Of a stretch of DNA of 63,502 nucleotides, positions 41,152 through 50,078 are shown piece after piece. A model generated the notes under the pieces. That model saw only the letters and a program-made list of their open reading frames with translations. It had not been told where the DNA came from and did not search any database. The position numbers and the translations under genes are program-made. Every line of letters starts with the position of its first letter. Positions within the stretch are counted from its first letter, which is position 1. This stretch comes from Flemingiibacterium sp045636265. GTDB lineage: Bacteria; Bacillota; Clostridia; Oscillospirales; CAG-272. Where the stretch lies: contig JAZTXD010000185.1 of assembly GCA_045636265.1 (NCBI GenBank), positions 1 through 63,502 on the forward strand, in the 5' to 3' direction.

Positions 41152-43284
41152 TTACCACTTGGGCTGAACCTTACCGAAGGCCATCGCCTTGAGTCTGGTA
41201 ACGTCTGCGTGACTAAATTTGCCGTCATTGTTTATATCAGCCATGCAAACAGTAGCGGAATTGAGTGTTATCTTGCCGAAGGACGCCGCCTTGAGTCTGG
41301 TAACGTCTGCGTGACTAAATTTACCGTCGTTGTTTATATCTCCGGCGATTGCTACCTTGAAGATAACACCGTCAGTTACATTGTATGCGGTAAAGCTGTA
41401 GCCTCCGCCTGCCTGAGCAGTTGCCTTCAGACGGGTGTATGTTTTGCCATCGTCGTAGCTTACCATTACAACACAAACAGTTTCAGCAGAAACGGTGAAT
41501 GTGTTCTCACCCTCACTCCAACCTCCTGCGGGAGCAGATACAACAACGTTGCCAGAGGTAGGCTTGTTAACTATTACTTCCGGTTCGTATACAGCATCCT
41601 TGAAACCAATGGAATTGGCTGATGCATACTCCTCAACAGAAGAGCCTACATGTCCGCGAATAGTAAGATTGTTGCCGGTGTTACGGAAAATATTAGCACC
41701 CATTACCGGAGTGTAAGTGTATATCTTAACATTTTCAAGAGTTGTGCATCCGGAGAATGAATAAGCACCGATAAAGTTAGTGGAAGAGGGGATAGTAACA
41801 TCTGCAAGCTTTGCACAGTCAGCAAATGCGTACAAACCGATATAGGTTACACCCTCGGGAATATTCACGCTTGTCAGAGCAGCACATCCTCTGAAAGCAT
41901 CGTCATTAATTGCTGTAAGAGCGCCGGGGAGAAGTATCTCTTCAAGAGATGCAGCATATGCAAAAGCTTCGGTAGCGATAACGGAAACGCTTGAAGGCAA
42001 AGCATAGGAAGTATCTTCCTTGCCTGTTGCGTATTTTATGAGCTCAGTTGCGGACTTATTGAAGAGGTTGCCGTCAATTGCCGAGAAATAGGCATTGCTT
42101 GCACTAACGGTAAAATTCTTGATAGCGGGGCAGTTGCCAAACGCGCCGATATACTTACCGGTACCCAAGTTTACCCCACCGATAGTGGTAACACTCGCGG
42201 GAATTGTGACATCAGCAAGTGCGCTGCATCCGGAGAACGCCGCAGCACCGATAGATACAACACCTTCGTTCATTACAACACTTTCGAGTGCAGTACATCC
42301 GCCAAAAGCAAGTTCGCCGATAGTTGCAGTACCGGGAATTGTAATAGCGGTAAGACCTTCGCAGTTTGCGAATGCAGCATAGCCGATTTCGTCAACGGTA
42401 TCTGCGATGATTACAGATTTAAGGCTATCGCAGCTACCGAATGCCCAGGCATCGATAGCGATTACGCCACTCGGAACAGTGTAGGACTCGTCAGTTTTGC
42501 CGGGAGCGTACTGTATGAGCACGGTACCTGCCTTATTAAAGAGGTTTCCGTCAACGGAAGAGAACTTTGTGTTGTTCGCTCCAACTGTAATGGTTGTCAA
42601 AGCAGGACAGTTTACAAATGTATCGTTTGACATGTTTACAATGGCATCGGGAAGCGTAACAGTCTTAAGATATTTAGCCCCATAGAAAGCATGCTCTTCT
42701 ATAGTTGTTACAGTATCCGGAACAGTAAACGATGTAGCGGTAGATTTTCCTATCGGGAACTGAATAAGTGTAGTCATATCCTTATTGAAGAGAGCAGAGC
42801 CGCTTGCCGAATAATACTGATTATTGGCATTAACGTTGATAGCACCCAATGAACTGCAGAAAGCAAATGCATCCTCACCTACAGATACAACACTTTTTGG
42901 AATTGTGACAGTGGACACTTTTTCGCAGCCGAGGAATGCTCCGTCACCTATAGTGAGCAATCCGTCTCTTAAAACAAGTGCTGTGATGTTTACACATCTC
43001 GAAAAGGCACCGTCGCCTATTTCGGTAACACTTGACGGAACGATGAGCGTTGTAATGGTAGAACATCCTTCAAATGCCTTACCGCCTATTGCAACGACCG
43101 GAATGCCGTTAATATCGGACGGTATAGTCACAGAAGTAGCACTTCCTCTGTAACCGGTTATAGTAGCTTTTCCGTCAGTTACCGTATAGGTGTAGTCGCC
43201 AGAAACATCCGCGGAGCAAACGACACAAAGCGCGAACATACAGCAAACAACGGCAATGACTGATAACAAAATTTTTCTTTTCAC
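41152..43284 (-). CDS. secreted BspA-type leucine-rich-repeat protein with C-terminal dockerin
   Basis: 710 residues. The signal peptide (1-25) is followed by about 50-555 of LRR_5/BspA repeats (recurring IPxSVTxIGxxAFxGC units). An Ig-like beta domain (about 565-645) and a type I dockerin (648-706) with two copies of DINNDGKFSHADVTRLKA follow. Dockerins bind cohesins on scaffoldins with calcium; BspA-like repeats mediate adhesion or protein binding. The two dockerin segments are almost identical at the DNA level (around 41189 and 41291). GTG at 43284 is chosen, with GAGGG upstream; the frame is open to 43374 without a ribosome site. No cohesin gene is in the window. Confidence 0.9.
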   Translation of the reverse strand: MKRKILLSVIAVVCCMFALCVVCSADVSGDYTYTVTDGKATITGYRGSATSVTIPSDINGIPVVAIGGKAFEGCSTITTLIVPSSVTEIGDGAFSRCVNITALVLRDGLLTIGDGAFLGCEKVSTVTIPKSVVSVGEDAFAFCSSLGAINVNANNQYYSASGSALFNKDMTTLIQFPIGKSTATSFTVPDTVTTIEEHAFYGAKYLKTVTLPDAIVNMSNDTFVNCPALTTITVGANNTKFSSVDGNLFNKAGTVLIQYAPGKTDESYTVPSGVIAIDAWAFGSCDSLKSVIIADTVDEIGYAAFANCEGLTAITIPGTATIGELAFGGCTALESVVMNEGVVSIGAAAFSGCSALADVTIPASVTTIGGVNLGTGKYIGAFGNCPAIKNFTVSASNAYFSAIDGNLFNKSATELIKYATGKEDTSYALPSSVSVIATEAFAYAASLEEILLPGALTAINDDAFRGCAALTSVNIPEGVTYIGLYAFADCAKLADVTIPSSTNFIGAYSFSGCTTLENVKIYTYTPVMGANIFRNTGNNLTIRGHVGSSVEEYASANSIGFKDAVYEPEVIVNKPTSGNVVVSAPAGGWSEGENTFTVSAETVCVVMVSYDDGKTYTRLKATAQAGGGYSFTAYNVTDGVIFKVAIAGDINNDGKFSHADVTRLKAASFGKITLNSATVCMADINNDGKFSHADVTRLKAMAFGKVQPKW

Positions 43285-43404
43285 TTTAGTACCCTCATTC
43301 CTCGCACAGTTAGGTGCGTTTGATATTAAGACTATTAACAAAAAAATCAAATCATAATAAATTTGCCGAAACAAAAATACAACTACAGTCGCAAGACTAC
43401 GTAA

Positions 43405-43433
43405 ATTATATCACACAAGCCAACAAATGTCAA
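43405..43433 (-). promoter_or_regulatory. consensus promoter of the LRR-dockerin gene
   Basis: On the minus strand TTGACA, 17 bases, TATAAT: perfect. It leaves a leader of about 110 bases before the GTG start. Confidence 0.85.
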
Positions 43434-43484
43434 TGCCCTATACATTAAATATTGCAAATTTTGCATTTTTATAAGATAAATTTA

Positions 43485-43513
43485 TTGAAAAATTCCAACT
43501 GATGTGCTATAAT
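43485..43513 (+). promoter_or_regulatory. sigma-A promoter of mtnA
   Basis: TTGAAA, 17 bases, TATAAT, 46 bases before the mtnA ATG. Confidence 0.8.
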
Positions 43514-43558
43514 TGACATAGCTTACAATAATACTCCTTCACACTGCGAGGTTGAACT

Positions 43559-44644
43559 ATGATAAACAACTCATTCACAAAACTCCCCGACACTGTAATG
43601 CTCGACGAGAGTGCACCTGCGCTCCGTATCATCGACCAGACTCTTCTGCCGGGTGAGCTTAAAATAATAAGCCTTTACGGCATGGAAGAAATATGGGACG
43701 CCATAAAGCTTCTCAAAGTGAGAGGTGCACCGGCAATCGGCGTTGCCGCCGGAATCGCCCTTTACCTCGCCGCACACAAAATCCTGACAAACGGCGTATC
43801 AGACGGCACACGTTTTCTGGAGCTCCTCGGCGCAGACAAGGACTATCTCGCATCCTCACGCCCCACGGCTGTGAACCTTTTCTGGGCGCTCGAGCGCATG
43901 TACGGCACAGCCAAAGCATTTATCGAAACCGGCGGAGATGTCCCCTGTTGCATTGACAGACTCCTCACCGAGTGCAAAGCCATCCGAGACGAGGACATAG
44001 CCTCATCAAAGGCAATCGGCGAAAACGGACTCACCCTGCTCACAGACGGGTGCGGCATACTCACCCACTGCAACGCGGGACAGCTTGCCACGGTTCGCTA
44101 CGGCACCGCGCTCGCACCGATACACGTAGGCCGCGAAAAGGGCATGAATTTTAAGGTGTACTGTGACGAAACGCGCCCATTATTACAAGGTGCAAGACTT
44201 TCCGCGTATGAGCTTATGTGCGACGGAGTTGATACCACCGTAATCTGTGACAACATGGCATCGCAAGTGATGAAGGACGGTAAGGTGCAGGCAGTTATCG
44301 TCGGCGCCGACAGAATCGCCGCAAACGGCGATGCCGCCAACAAAATCGGAACATCCGGTGTGGCAATACTCGCGAAATACTACGGTATTCCCTTCTACGT
44401 TGCCGCGCCACGCTCAACCATTGACATAACCCTTGAGTCAGGCAAGCTTATCCCGATAGAGCAGCGAAAATCGGATGAGATTACAGAAATGTGGTACAAG
44501 GAGCGTATGGCACCCGATAATGTCGGCGTATTCAACCCGGCATTTGACGTAACGCCGCACGAGCTTATAACGGCAATCATCACCGAAAAAGGCATAGTAA
44601 GACCCGATTACACCGAAAACATTGCAAAGATAATGGAGGTTTAA
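43559..44644 (+). CDS. mtnA: methylthioribose-1-phosphate isomerase (or 5-deoxyribose-1-phosphate isomerase)
   Basis: 361 residues of the eIF2B-like isomerase family. KVRGAPAIGVAAGIAL, the catalytic Cys171 in ILTHCNAG and Asp251 in GADRIAANGD are all present. It converts the 1-phosphate of methylthioribose or 5-deoxyribose to the ribulose form. The gene downstream encodes a class II aldolase, not the dioxygenase-pathway enzymes. The pair therefore fits the shorter aldolase (DHAP-shunt-type) salvage of S-adenosylmethionine by-products. The kinase and nucleosidase that should precede it are not in the window. GAGG lies ahead of the ATG. Confidence 0.92.
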   Translation: MINNSFTKLPDTVMLDESAPALRIIDQTLLPGELKIISLYGMEEIWDAIKLLKVRGAPAIGVAAGIALYLAAHKILTNGVSDGTRFLELLGADKDYLASSRPTAVNLFWALERMYGTAKAFIETGGDVPCCIDRLLTECKAIRDEDIASSKAIGENGLTLLTDGCGILTHCNAGQLATVRYGTALAPIHVGREKGMNFKVYCDETRPLLQGARLSAYELMCDGVDTTVICDNMASQVMKDGKVQAVIVGADRIAANGDAANKIGTSGVAILAKYYGIPFYVAAPRSTIDITLESGKLIPIEQRKSDEITEMWYKERMAPDNVGVFNPAFDVTPHELITAIITEKGIVRPDYTENIAKIMEV

Positions 44645-44645
44645 A

Positions 44646-45278
44646 ATGACAGAAGCGGAGAAAAAACTTATTGCCGACATGATAGACGTCGGCAACAAAA
44701 TGTATATGCGCGGTTTCGTTGCCGCGAACGACGGCAACTTAAGCGTGCGCACCCCAGACGGCGAGCATGCGCTCATCACTCCCACCGGAGTATCAAAGGG
44801 TGGCATGACCGAGGATATGTTTGTTAAAATACGCATAGCCGACGGAGAAATAATTGAGGGCACACGCAAAATAACAAGTGAAGCGAAGATGCATCTTCGC
44901 CTCTACATAGAAAATCCCGACATCGGAGCAGTCGTGCACGCACATCCCCTCTACTCAACCTCGTTTGCAATAGCGCGCCAGCCGCTTGATGCGCCTATAT
45001 ACCCTGCCGCTATGATGAATCTCGGAGTTGTCCCGGTTGCCGAATATTCTCCCCCCGGAAGTCAGGGCGTTGCCGACTCCGTGGCACCGTTTGCAAAAGA
45101 AGCCAGAGCACTTTTGCTTGCAAGCCACGGCGCGCTCACATGGGCAAGAGATATCCTCACCGCGTGGTACAGAATGGAAGAGCTTGAAAACTTCGCGCAC
45201 ATCACGTTCAACACGCTGTACGTTATGAAGCAGGCAGCAGAGGTTCCGGTTATTGAGCGTTTGCCCGATAAGAAATAA
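44646..45278 (+). CDS. class II aldolase, probable methylthioribulose/deoxyribulose-phosphate aldolase
   Basis: 210 residues of the class II aldolase/adducin family. GNLSVRTPDG, ITPTGVSKGGM, catalytic Glu79 in TSEAKMH, and the zinc histidines of VVHAHP (H98, H100) with the third in ASHGAL (H161) are visible. The family also includes fuculose-phosphate aldolase and MtnB dehydratase, but linkage to mtnA (1-base gap, with its ribosome site inside the mtnA end) favours cleavage of 5-(methylthio)- or 5-deoxyribulose-1-phosphate to DHAP and an aldehyde. Substrate choice between the two is open. Confidence 0.85.
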   Translation: MTEAEKKLIADMIDVGNKMYMRGFVAANDGNLSVRTPDGEHALITPTGVSKGGMTEDMFVKIRIADGEIIEGTRKITSEAKMHLRLYIENPDIGAVVHAHPLYSTSFAIARQPLDAPIYPAAMMNLGVVPVAEYSPPGSQGVADSVAPFAKEARALLLASHGALTWARDILTAWYRMEELENFAHITFNTLYVMKQAAEVPVIERLPDKK

Positions 45279-45294
45279 TATAACACAAAACAAG

Positions 45295-45333
45295 AACACC
45301 GCAGTGTCCGGAACCGGACTCTGCGGTGTTTTA
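45295..45333. terminator. bidirectional terminator between the aldolase and the glycosidase-like gene
   Basis: AACACCGCAG/CTGCGGTGTT with an inner TCCGG/CCGGA stem. T-rich tails lie on both strands. Confidence 0.85.
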
Positions 45334-45336
45334 TAA

Positions 45337-47574
45337 TTAAGTTTCGGGAACCTCAACAAAGATATCTGCGTAAGATACGGAAAGATACTTTTGAGGAGTG
45401 ATTTCCGCAACTATGTAGCCGTCATCAAATGCGGACGTCGGAACCTCATACGAAAGCACCTTGTCGGTAGTGAATCCGTTTGAAGTATATGCACTTCCGA
45501 GATACTTTGCTGCCTGACCGTTGATGTAAACAGTCGGATAGTTCTTAAGGTTAAGGGAATTCGCCGAGAAGTTAAAGGTTACCTTTGAACCAAGCGGAAC
45601 GTCACCGAGCGGTATGCGAAGTGCGCCCGTGCTTCCTTGATTCACTCTTAACGGAATCTGATTGTTATAATCCTTCCAGTTAGGCTTGATATCGTTATAG
45701 GAAACAAGCATTCTGCGATTGCGGTTTACAACCTTCTCATACGAACCAACCGTTGTGAGCATGTTGAAGTGACCTGCACCGCTGCTTATCGAAAGGTTAT
45801 TTTCGGCTGTCACAAGACGGTCTTCCTCAGGCATAGTGTGAGAAAGTCCGAGGAAGAGGTTGTACATGTAGATTTTATCAGCGCCCTGCGAGAGCCAGTT
45901 TGCAGCAGCCGCACATGCAGTTTCGAATGAGTTGTACTGGTTATCGTTCTTTGAAGGCTGGAGGTTAACAAGGCACTCAAGACCGGGAGCAACCTCAACT
46001 CCGTACGGATGCATCACGGATGCCCAAAGTCCTGCGGGGACGTTGTAATCGTTGGTGTGCCATCTTGCGGTGGGGTTAACCACGTCCATAAGGCCCTCGG
46101 CTGCCCATGTGATAATATCGTAACCGATATCGTAGTTAGTCTGAATTTCGGATGCGCAGCGAACTGCGATCTTGATTTCATGACCGTACTTTTCCTCGTA
46201 AACACTTACAAGACGGTTAACCTCGCGCATGAACTCGGTGAGGATATCAAGACCTGCATACTCACCGCCGATATGCCAAACCCAAATATCACGCTGGAAG
46301 TCAAGCTCGATGCCGTAGCAATCGTATCTGTCGAGCGACTCGTTGATAACCTTGAGCATGAACTCACGTACTTCTTCGTGAGTATAGTCAAACAGATTGT
46401 TGTAATACGCATTTACCGTTGAAGGATGCTGTACGCGTCTGTACTCGGGGTGGTTCGAGAAGAACTCATACGCTCCAACCTTAGAATCAGGGTTATCAAC
46501 GCCATGCGCGTCGTTCATACGGTAAGAAAGCCATGGGTTTATGCCGATCTCGGGGAATGTTTCGCAGAACACCTCGATATAGTCGAGATCCTTGCGCTCG
46601 TACATGATGTACGCCATCTTGTGGTTGCTGTTAACCTGATTCTTGTCAGTTTTCTGGTAGTAATAATACTGATCAAGGAAGTCATTTGCAACTTCAGACG
46701 GGTATGCCGCAACCTGACAGAAAATGTTGATCATAAAGTCGGTTACGTGAGTATTTCTGTACTGGTACACGTAATCCTTGAGCATCTTTTCGGTAACACT
46801 GGTTCCCGCGGGGCTACAGCTTCCGATAAAGTCGATATCACGGTTCATCATGATACCCTGTACTTCATACTGTTTTTCAGCCTCGGGATCCCATTCACCG
46901 TATGTGGGAGCAGAACCGTTGTTGGCTGCAACGGCCTGGAATCTATCTATCTTTGTTCCGAAATGTGAGGGAGCCTGATAATCGGAAGGAATAGCGCTCG
47001 GAACCAGGGAGAAGTTGTCAAGGCAATAGGACTGGATAAACTCGGTCCAGGGGCCGCCACAAACTCTGATTCCTGTAAAATCGCTGTCAAGAGTTATGTA
47101 GAATTCAACTTTAAGCCACTCGTCATGTGTAGGATAAAGGTAATATGTACACACTCCACCCGCATTCTTGGGATGATTTTTGTCATAGATATGGAAACGA
47201 AGCTCGGTAAGCTCGCCCTCATATGCGGTTCTGAAATAGCCTGTAAACTTATAAGTTCCGGCAGGAATCACTTGCTTTGAATCCTGCTTGAAATCAAAGG
47301 CAATAGTGGGGTTCGGAATATTGTAGCAACGCAGATATCCGCCGGTCTTTGAATCAATAAAATCCATAGACTGACCGTTTGGATTCCATCTGGAAAGAGA
47401 TGCTTCGTCGTCAAAGGAGCTGTCCGATAAGAGATTGCCGGCCGGCACAGGCTCGTCCACTCCCTCGAAAGGCTCAAATACAGCCCACGAAGAATCCGCC
47501 GCCGCAGGCGCTGCGATTATTGGCAACAGCATGATAATTGCCGCCGCGAGCGCAATAAGTCTTAATTTTTTCAT
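45337..47574 (-). CDS. secreted glycosidase-like protein with carbohydrate-binding-type N-terminal domain
   Basis: 745 residues. The signal peptide (1-26, ending APAAA) is followed by a jelly-roll domain (about 45-190, NLLSDSSFDD...W, LDNFSLVP) like carbohydrate-binding modules. The central region (about 235-630) has the strand pattern of a TIM barrel. YGIELDFQRD (420-429) resembles the catalytic region of family-10-like glycosylhydrolases (GHL10/DUF type). The C-terminal 110 residues form another beta domain. No family number can be assigned by eye. ATG at 47574 follows GGAGG by 8 bases; an in-frame TTG at 47589 overlaps it. It has its own consensus promoter and likely acts on an external polysaccharide. 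Confidence 0.75.
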   Translation of the reverse strand: MKKLRLIALAAAIIMLLPIIAAPAAADSSWAVFEPFEGVDEPVPAGNLLSDSSFDDEASLSRWNPNGQSMDFIDSKTGGYLRCYNIPNPTIAFDFKQDSKQVIPAGTYKFTGYFRTAYEGELTELRFHIYDKNHPKNAGGVCTYYLYPTHDEWLKVEFYITLDSDFTGIRVCGGPWTEFIQSYCLDNFSLVPSAIPSDYQAPSHFGTKIDRFQAVAANNGSAPTYGEWDPEAEKQYEVQGIMMNRDIDFIGSCSPAGTSVTEKMLKDYVYQYRNTHVTDFMINIFCQVAAYPSEVANDFLDQYYYYQKTDKNQVNSNHKMAYIMYERKDLDYIEVFCETFPEIGINPWLSYRMNDAHGVDNPDSKVGAYEFFSNHPEYRRVQHPSTVNAYYNNLFDYTHEEVREFMLKVINESLDRYDCYGIELDFQRDIWVWHIGGEYAGLDILTEFMREVNRLVSVYEEKYGHEIKIAVRCASEIQTNYDIGYDIITWAAEGLMDVVNPTARWHTNDYNVPAGLWASVMHPYGVEVAPGLECLVNLQPSKNDNQYNSFETACAAAANWLSQGADKIYMYNLFLGLSHTMPEEDRLVTAENNLSISSGAGHFNMLTTVGSYEKVVNRNRRMLVSYNDIKPNWKDYNNQIPLRVNQGSTGALRIPLGDVPLGSKVTFNFSANSLNLKNYPTVYINGQAAKYLGSAYTSNGFTTDKVLSYEVPTSAFDDGYIVAEITPQKYLSVSYADIFVEVPET

Positions 47575-47625
47575 GAATAATTCCTCCAAAAAATGAAGTT
47601 ACCCAAATGGGCATTTGTGTATAAT

Positions 47626-47654
47626 ATTATACCATGTAGGTAAAAATTTGTCAA
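47626..47654 (-). promoter_or_regulatory. consensus promoter of the glycosidase-like gene
   Basis: On the minus strand TTGACA, 17 bases, TATAAT: perfect, 52 bases before the ATG. Confidence 0.85.
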
Positions 47655-47710
47655 TCTTTTGAGCATCTCGCACCGTATAATTTCCTAGCCATTTTTTGTG
47701 CACAACATAC

Positions 47711-47750
47711 AAAATGTCGTCGCAAGACCCATAAATGATCTTGCGACGAC
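47711..47750 (-). terminator. terminator of the ABC export operon
   Basis: On the minus strand a perfect 12-bp stem GTCGTCGCAAGA/TCTTGCGACGAC is followed by ATTTTG, just after the last gene. Confidence 0.8.
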
Positions 47751-47759
47751 CAAACTTTT

Positions 47760-48872
47760 CTACTGTTCAATAAGATCCGGGATATTTCTCCGCCACTTAA
47801 GCGTTATCAGCAGCACCGAAATCGGAAGCATAAGGATCGCCGCGACCGCGCAAATCGCGGTGTGATCGACCGCCACCCACATCCAATATGTGGGAAGCAG
47901 ATATCTGAACGGCATCACCCAAGGCAGCCCCAGCGTCACGTCGAAATACAGCGGACACAGCACCAGTGACAAAAGCACAATAAAGAAGGAAACCGTCTGA
48001 ACATGTGCCGCTTTTCTGAAAATCACCGACAGCAGTACACTGAATGCCGAAAGCATGAGAATGTAAACACATACCGGTGGTATCAGCCCAACACAAAAAC
48101 GCTCCCCACTCACAAAAAAGGCAAGAATAAGTGCCGCACACATCGCAAGCATCGCAAAAACTGCGCGCACAAATACGCCGGGCACAAGTACATTTTTAAC
48201 CGTACCGCTTACACCGATTCTTCTCACAAACGAGCCGCAATCGCGTACCGAAACATCAGATGAGCCGTACACAAGCAGTGCAAACAGAAAGATCGCTCCT
48301 GCCGCCAAGGTGTACGTGCGTGATCTCTCATTTTCGGGGATAATCTCCGTTTCTCCGATAACAACATCGAAGCCAAAAAGATATCCGCTTTCCGTCAGCT
48401 CCTCATATTTTGCCACAACCTCTTCTGAATTTGTTCCGATATATTCAAGCGAATCCGCCGTTATGTACGGCGCATATGCGCTAAAAACAGACGCCGCCGC
48501 CTTTGTCCTGTAAAGTTCCGGTGCAAATGAAGTGGGAGAGGTTATAAATCTGACCGCCCCGTCAAGCTCGTCTGCCATGAGCCGCTCCCCAAATCCGTCC
48601 GGAAGTACGACTCCGCAGTTATACTCCTCACTTTCGATTCCCTCGAGCAACTCTTCTTCGCTTTCGCAAAGGACAAAGTCCATACCGATAAGCTGCTCTT
48701 CAACCTTCTTTGAAATCTCGCTGTTATCTTCGTCCACAATCGCGCCGGGCGGCACAGTTTCCTCGCGCCCGATAAGCGGAGCGAAAAACACAGCCACCGC
48801 ACTGATAAACAAAAACAGCCCAAAGCCTGCCGATCTCAAGAGTCGCTTTGCCGCAAATACATACGCATTCAT
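47760..48872 (-). CDS. ABC-2 type permease, second subunit
   Basis: 370 residues with the ABC-2 layout. One N-terminal helix (15-33) is followed by a large extracytoplasmic domain (about 35-185; AIVDEDNSEIS, VVLPDGFGERLM) and five to six C-terminal helices. The pattern matches YhgE/YhaP-like or drug/lipid exporter permeases. Its start overlaps the preceding permease gene by 4 bases. The two permeases probably form a heterodimer with the ATPase encoded at 51638-52291. The cargo is unknown. Confidence 0.85.
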   Translation of the reverse strand: MNAYVFAAKRLLRSAGFGLFLFISAVAVFFAPLIGREETVPPGAIVDEDNSEISKKVEEQLIGMDFVLCESEEELLEGIESEEYNCGVVLPDGFGERLMADELDGAVRFITSPTSFAPELYRTKAAASVFSAYAPYITADSLEYIGTNSEEVVAKYEELTESGYLFGFDVVIGETEIIPENERSRTYTLAAGAIFLFALLVYGSSDVSVRDCGSFVRRIGVSGTVKNVLVPGVFVRAVFAMLAMCAALILAFFVSGERFCVGLIPPVCVYILMLSAFSVLLSVIFRKAAHVQTVSFFIVLLSLVLCPLYFDVTLGLPWVMPFRYLLPTYWMWVAVDHTAICAVAAILMLPISVLLITLKWRRNIPDLIEQ

Positions 48873-50059
48873 ATCTGCGCCTCCCCCTTCCCGGCACGGA
48901 TGCCGTTAAGGTGAAGTATTATCATCGCCACAGCAACGCCAGCATACACAATCGCCAATACAAGCGCCAATACGCCAGGTGCGCCACCAAATACAGGTGA
49001 TAAAATCGCCCCTGCCGCTCCAAACGGTGTATAGTTACCTATTGTTGTAACAACATCGGGGAGCAGTTGCCGCGGTACTATGCCGCCGCACAGGAAAATT
49101 CCCGACACAGCAAACACGATGTTCGCCGTGATTCCATTGCCAAAGCACATTGTAAGACATGCGCCTATCAGGGTAATGTAGAGCGTTCCAAAGAGGATGC
49201 ACGGGAGCGCATAACCGCCCCAAACCGTAATCGCATGTGGCATCAAAAGTATCGCCGCAAGCGCGAGGAGTATGAGTCTGAAAGCCCAGAGCAAACTTAT
49301 CTTACAGCGTATGAACGCTATATTCCCGACACCGAGTGTATAAAGCCTTGACAAAAGCGAATGTGTGCAGTCAGACAAAAACAGCGGTACAAAAAACAGC
49401 GAGCACAAAAACAGCACAGCCACAGTCCAGCACAGCGCGAAATATGACTCACTTTTCAAACCGGTTGACATATAGGAAACCGTTTCCTCGCTGAAATATT
49501 TTTGATTTGCCCCTGCCGCCTCTTCAAGCAAGGAAAGATTGCCGGTTTGATAAAATCTCTCGAAATCTTCGTAGCTTGCATTGTACTGCAAAAGAATCTC
49601 CTCGCCGCAGTATATGCCGTACTGTCCCGCCGCAAGGAGCACTTCGCCTGCTCTTGCAGCAGAAATTACAATAGCAACATGCGAGGCAAGCTTCTCGGAA
49701 ACAACGATATCTCCGCCGGCTTCACGAAGGTGTATAATATCCTCCAAAAAGCCTTCCGGCAGAACGACTATAGCCGCACACTCACCGTTTTTCAGTGCAT
49801 CCTTTGCGTCCGCTTCCTTCATGCGTTCGGTTTGCATAATCTCCGAAATCTGCTCAGTTTGTGCTACTGCGCGAACGAGGATTCGACTTAACACCGAATC
49901 CTCGTTATCAACTATAGCAACTTTTACAGGGGTATACGCCTCACCGACACTTTGCACAATCACAGTGCAAATCAGTGTGCAAACCAAAATGAGAATAATA
50001 AGCAATCCGCATGAGGAAAGCAAACTGCGAAAAAACAGTTTTAAATCCCGTTTTAGCAT
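48869..50059 (-). CDS. ABC-2 type permease, first subunit
   Basis: 396 residues. An N-terminal helix (15-38) is followed by an extracytoplasmic domain (VAIVDNEDSVLSRIL, AAIVVLPEGFLEDI) and six C-terminal helices, of which ITANIVFAVSGIFLCGGIVP is the typical ABC-2 core. It has the same architecture as the following permease but low identity by eye, so the two are ancient paralogues. It starts 19 bases after the 498-residue accessory protein gene and overlaps the second permease by 4 bases. Confidence 0.87.
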   Translation of the reverse strand: MLKRDLKLFFRSLLSSCGLLIILILVCTLICTVIVQSVGEAYTPVKVAIVDNEDSVLSRILVRAVAQTEQISEIMQTERMKEADAKDALKNGECAAIVVLPEGFLEDIIHLREAGGDIVVSEKLASHVAIVISAARAGEVLLAAGQYGIYCGEEILLQYNASYEDFERFYQTGNLSLLEEAAGANQKYFSEETVSYMSTGLKSESYFALCWTVAVLFLCSLFFVPLFLSDCTHSLLSRLYTLGVGNIAFIRCKISLLWAFRLILLALAAILLMPHAITVWGGYALPCILFGTLYITLIGACLTMCFGNGITANIVFAVSGIFLCGGIVPRQLLPDVVTTIGNYTPFGAAGAILSPVFGGAPGVLALVLAIVYAGVAVAMIILHLNGIRAGKGEAQI

Positions 50060-50078
50060 TTGTTGTTAATTATATTAC

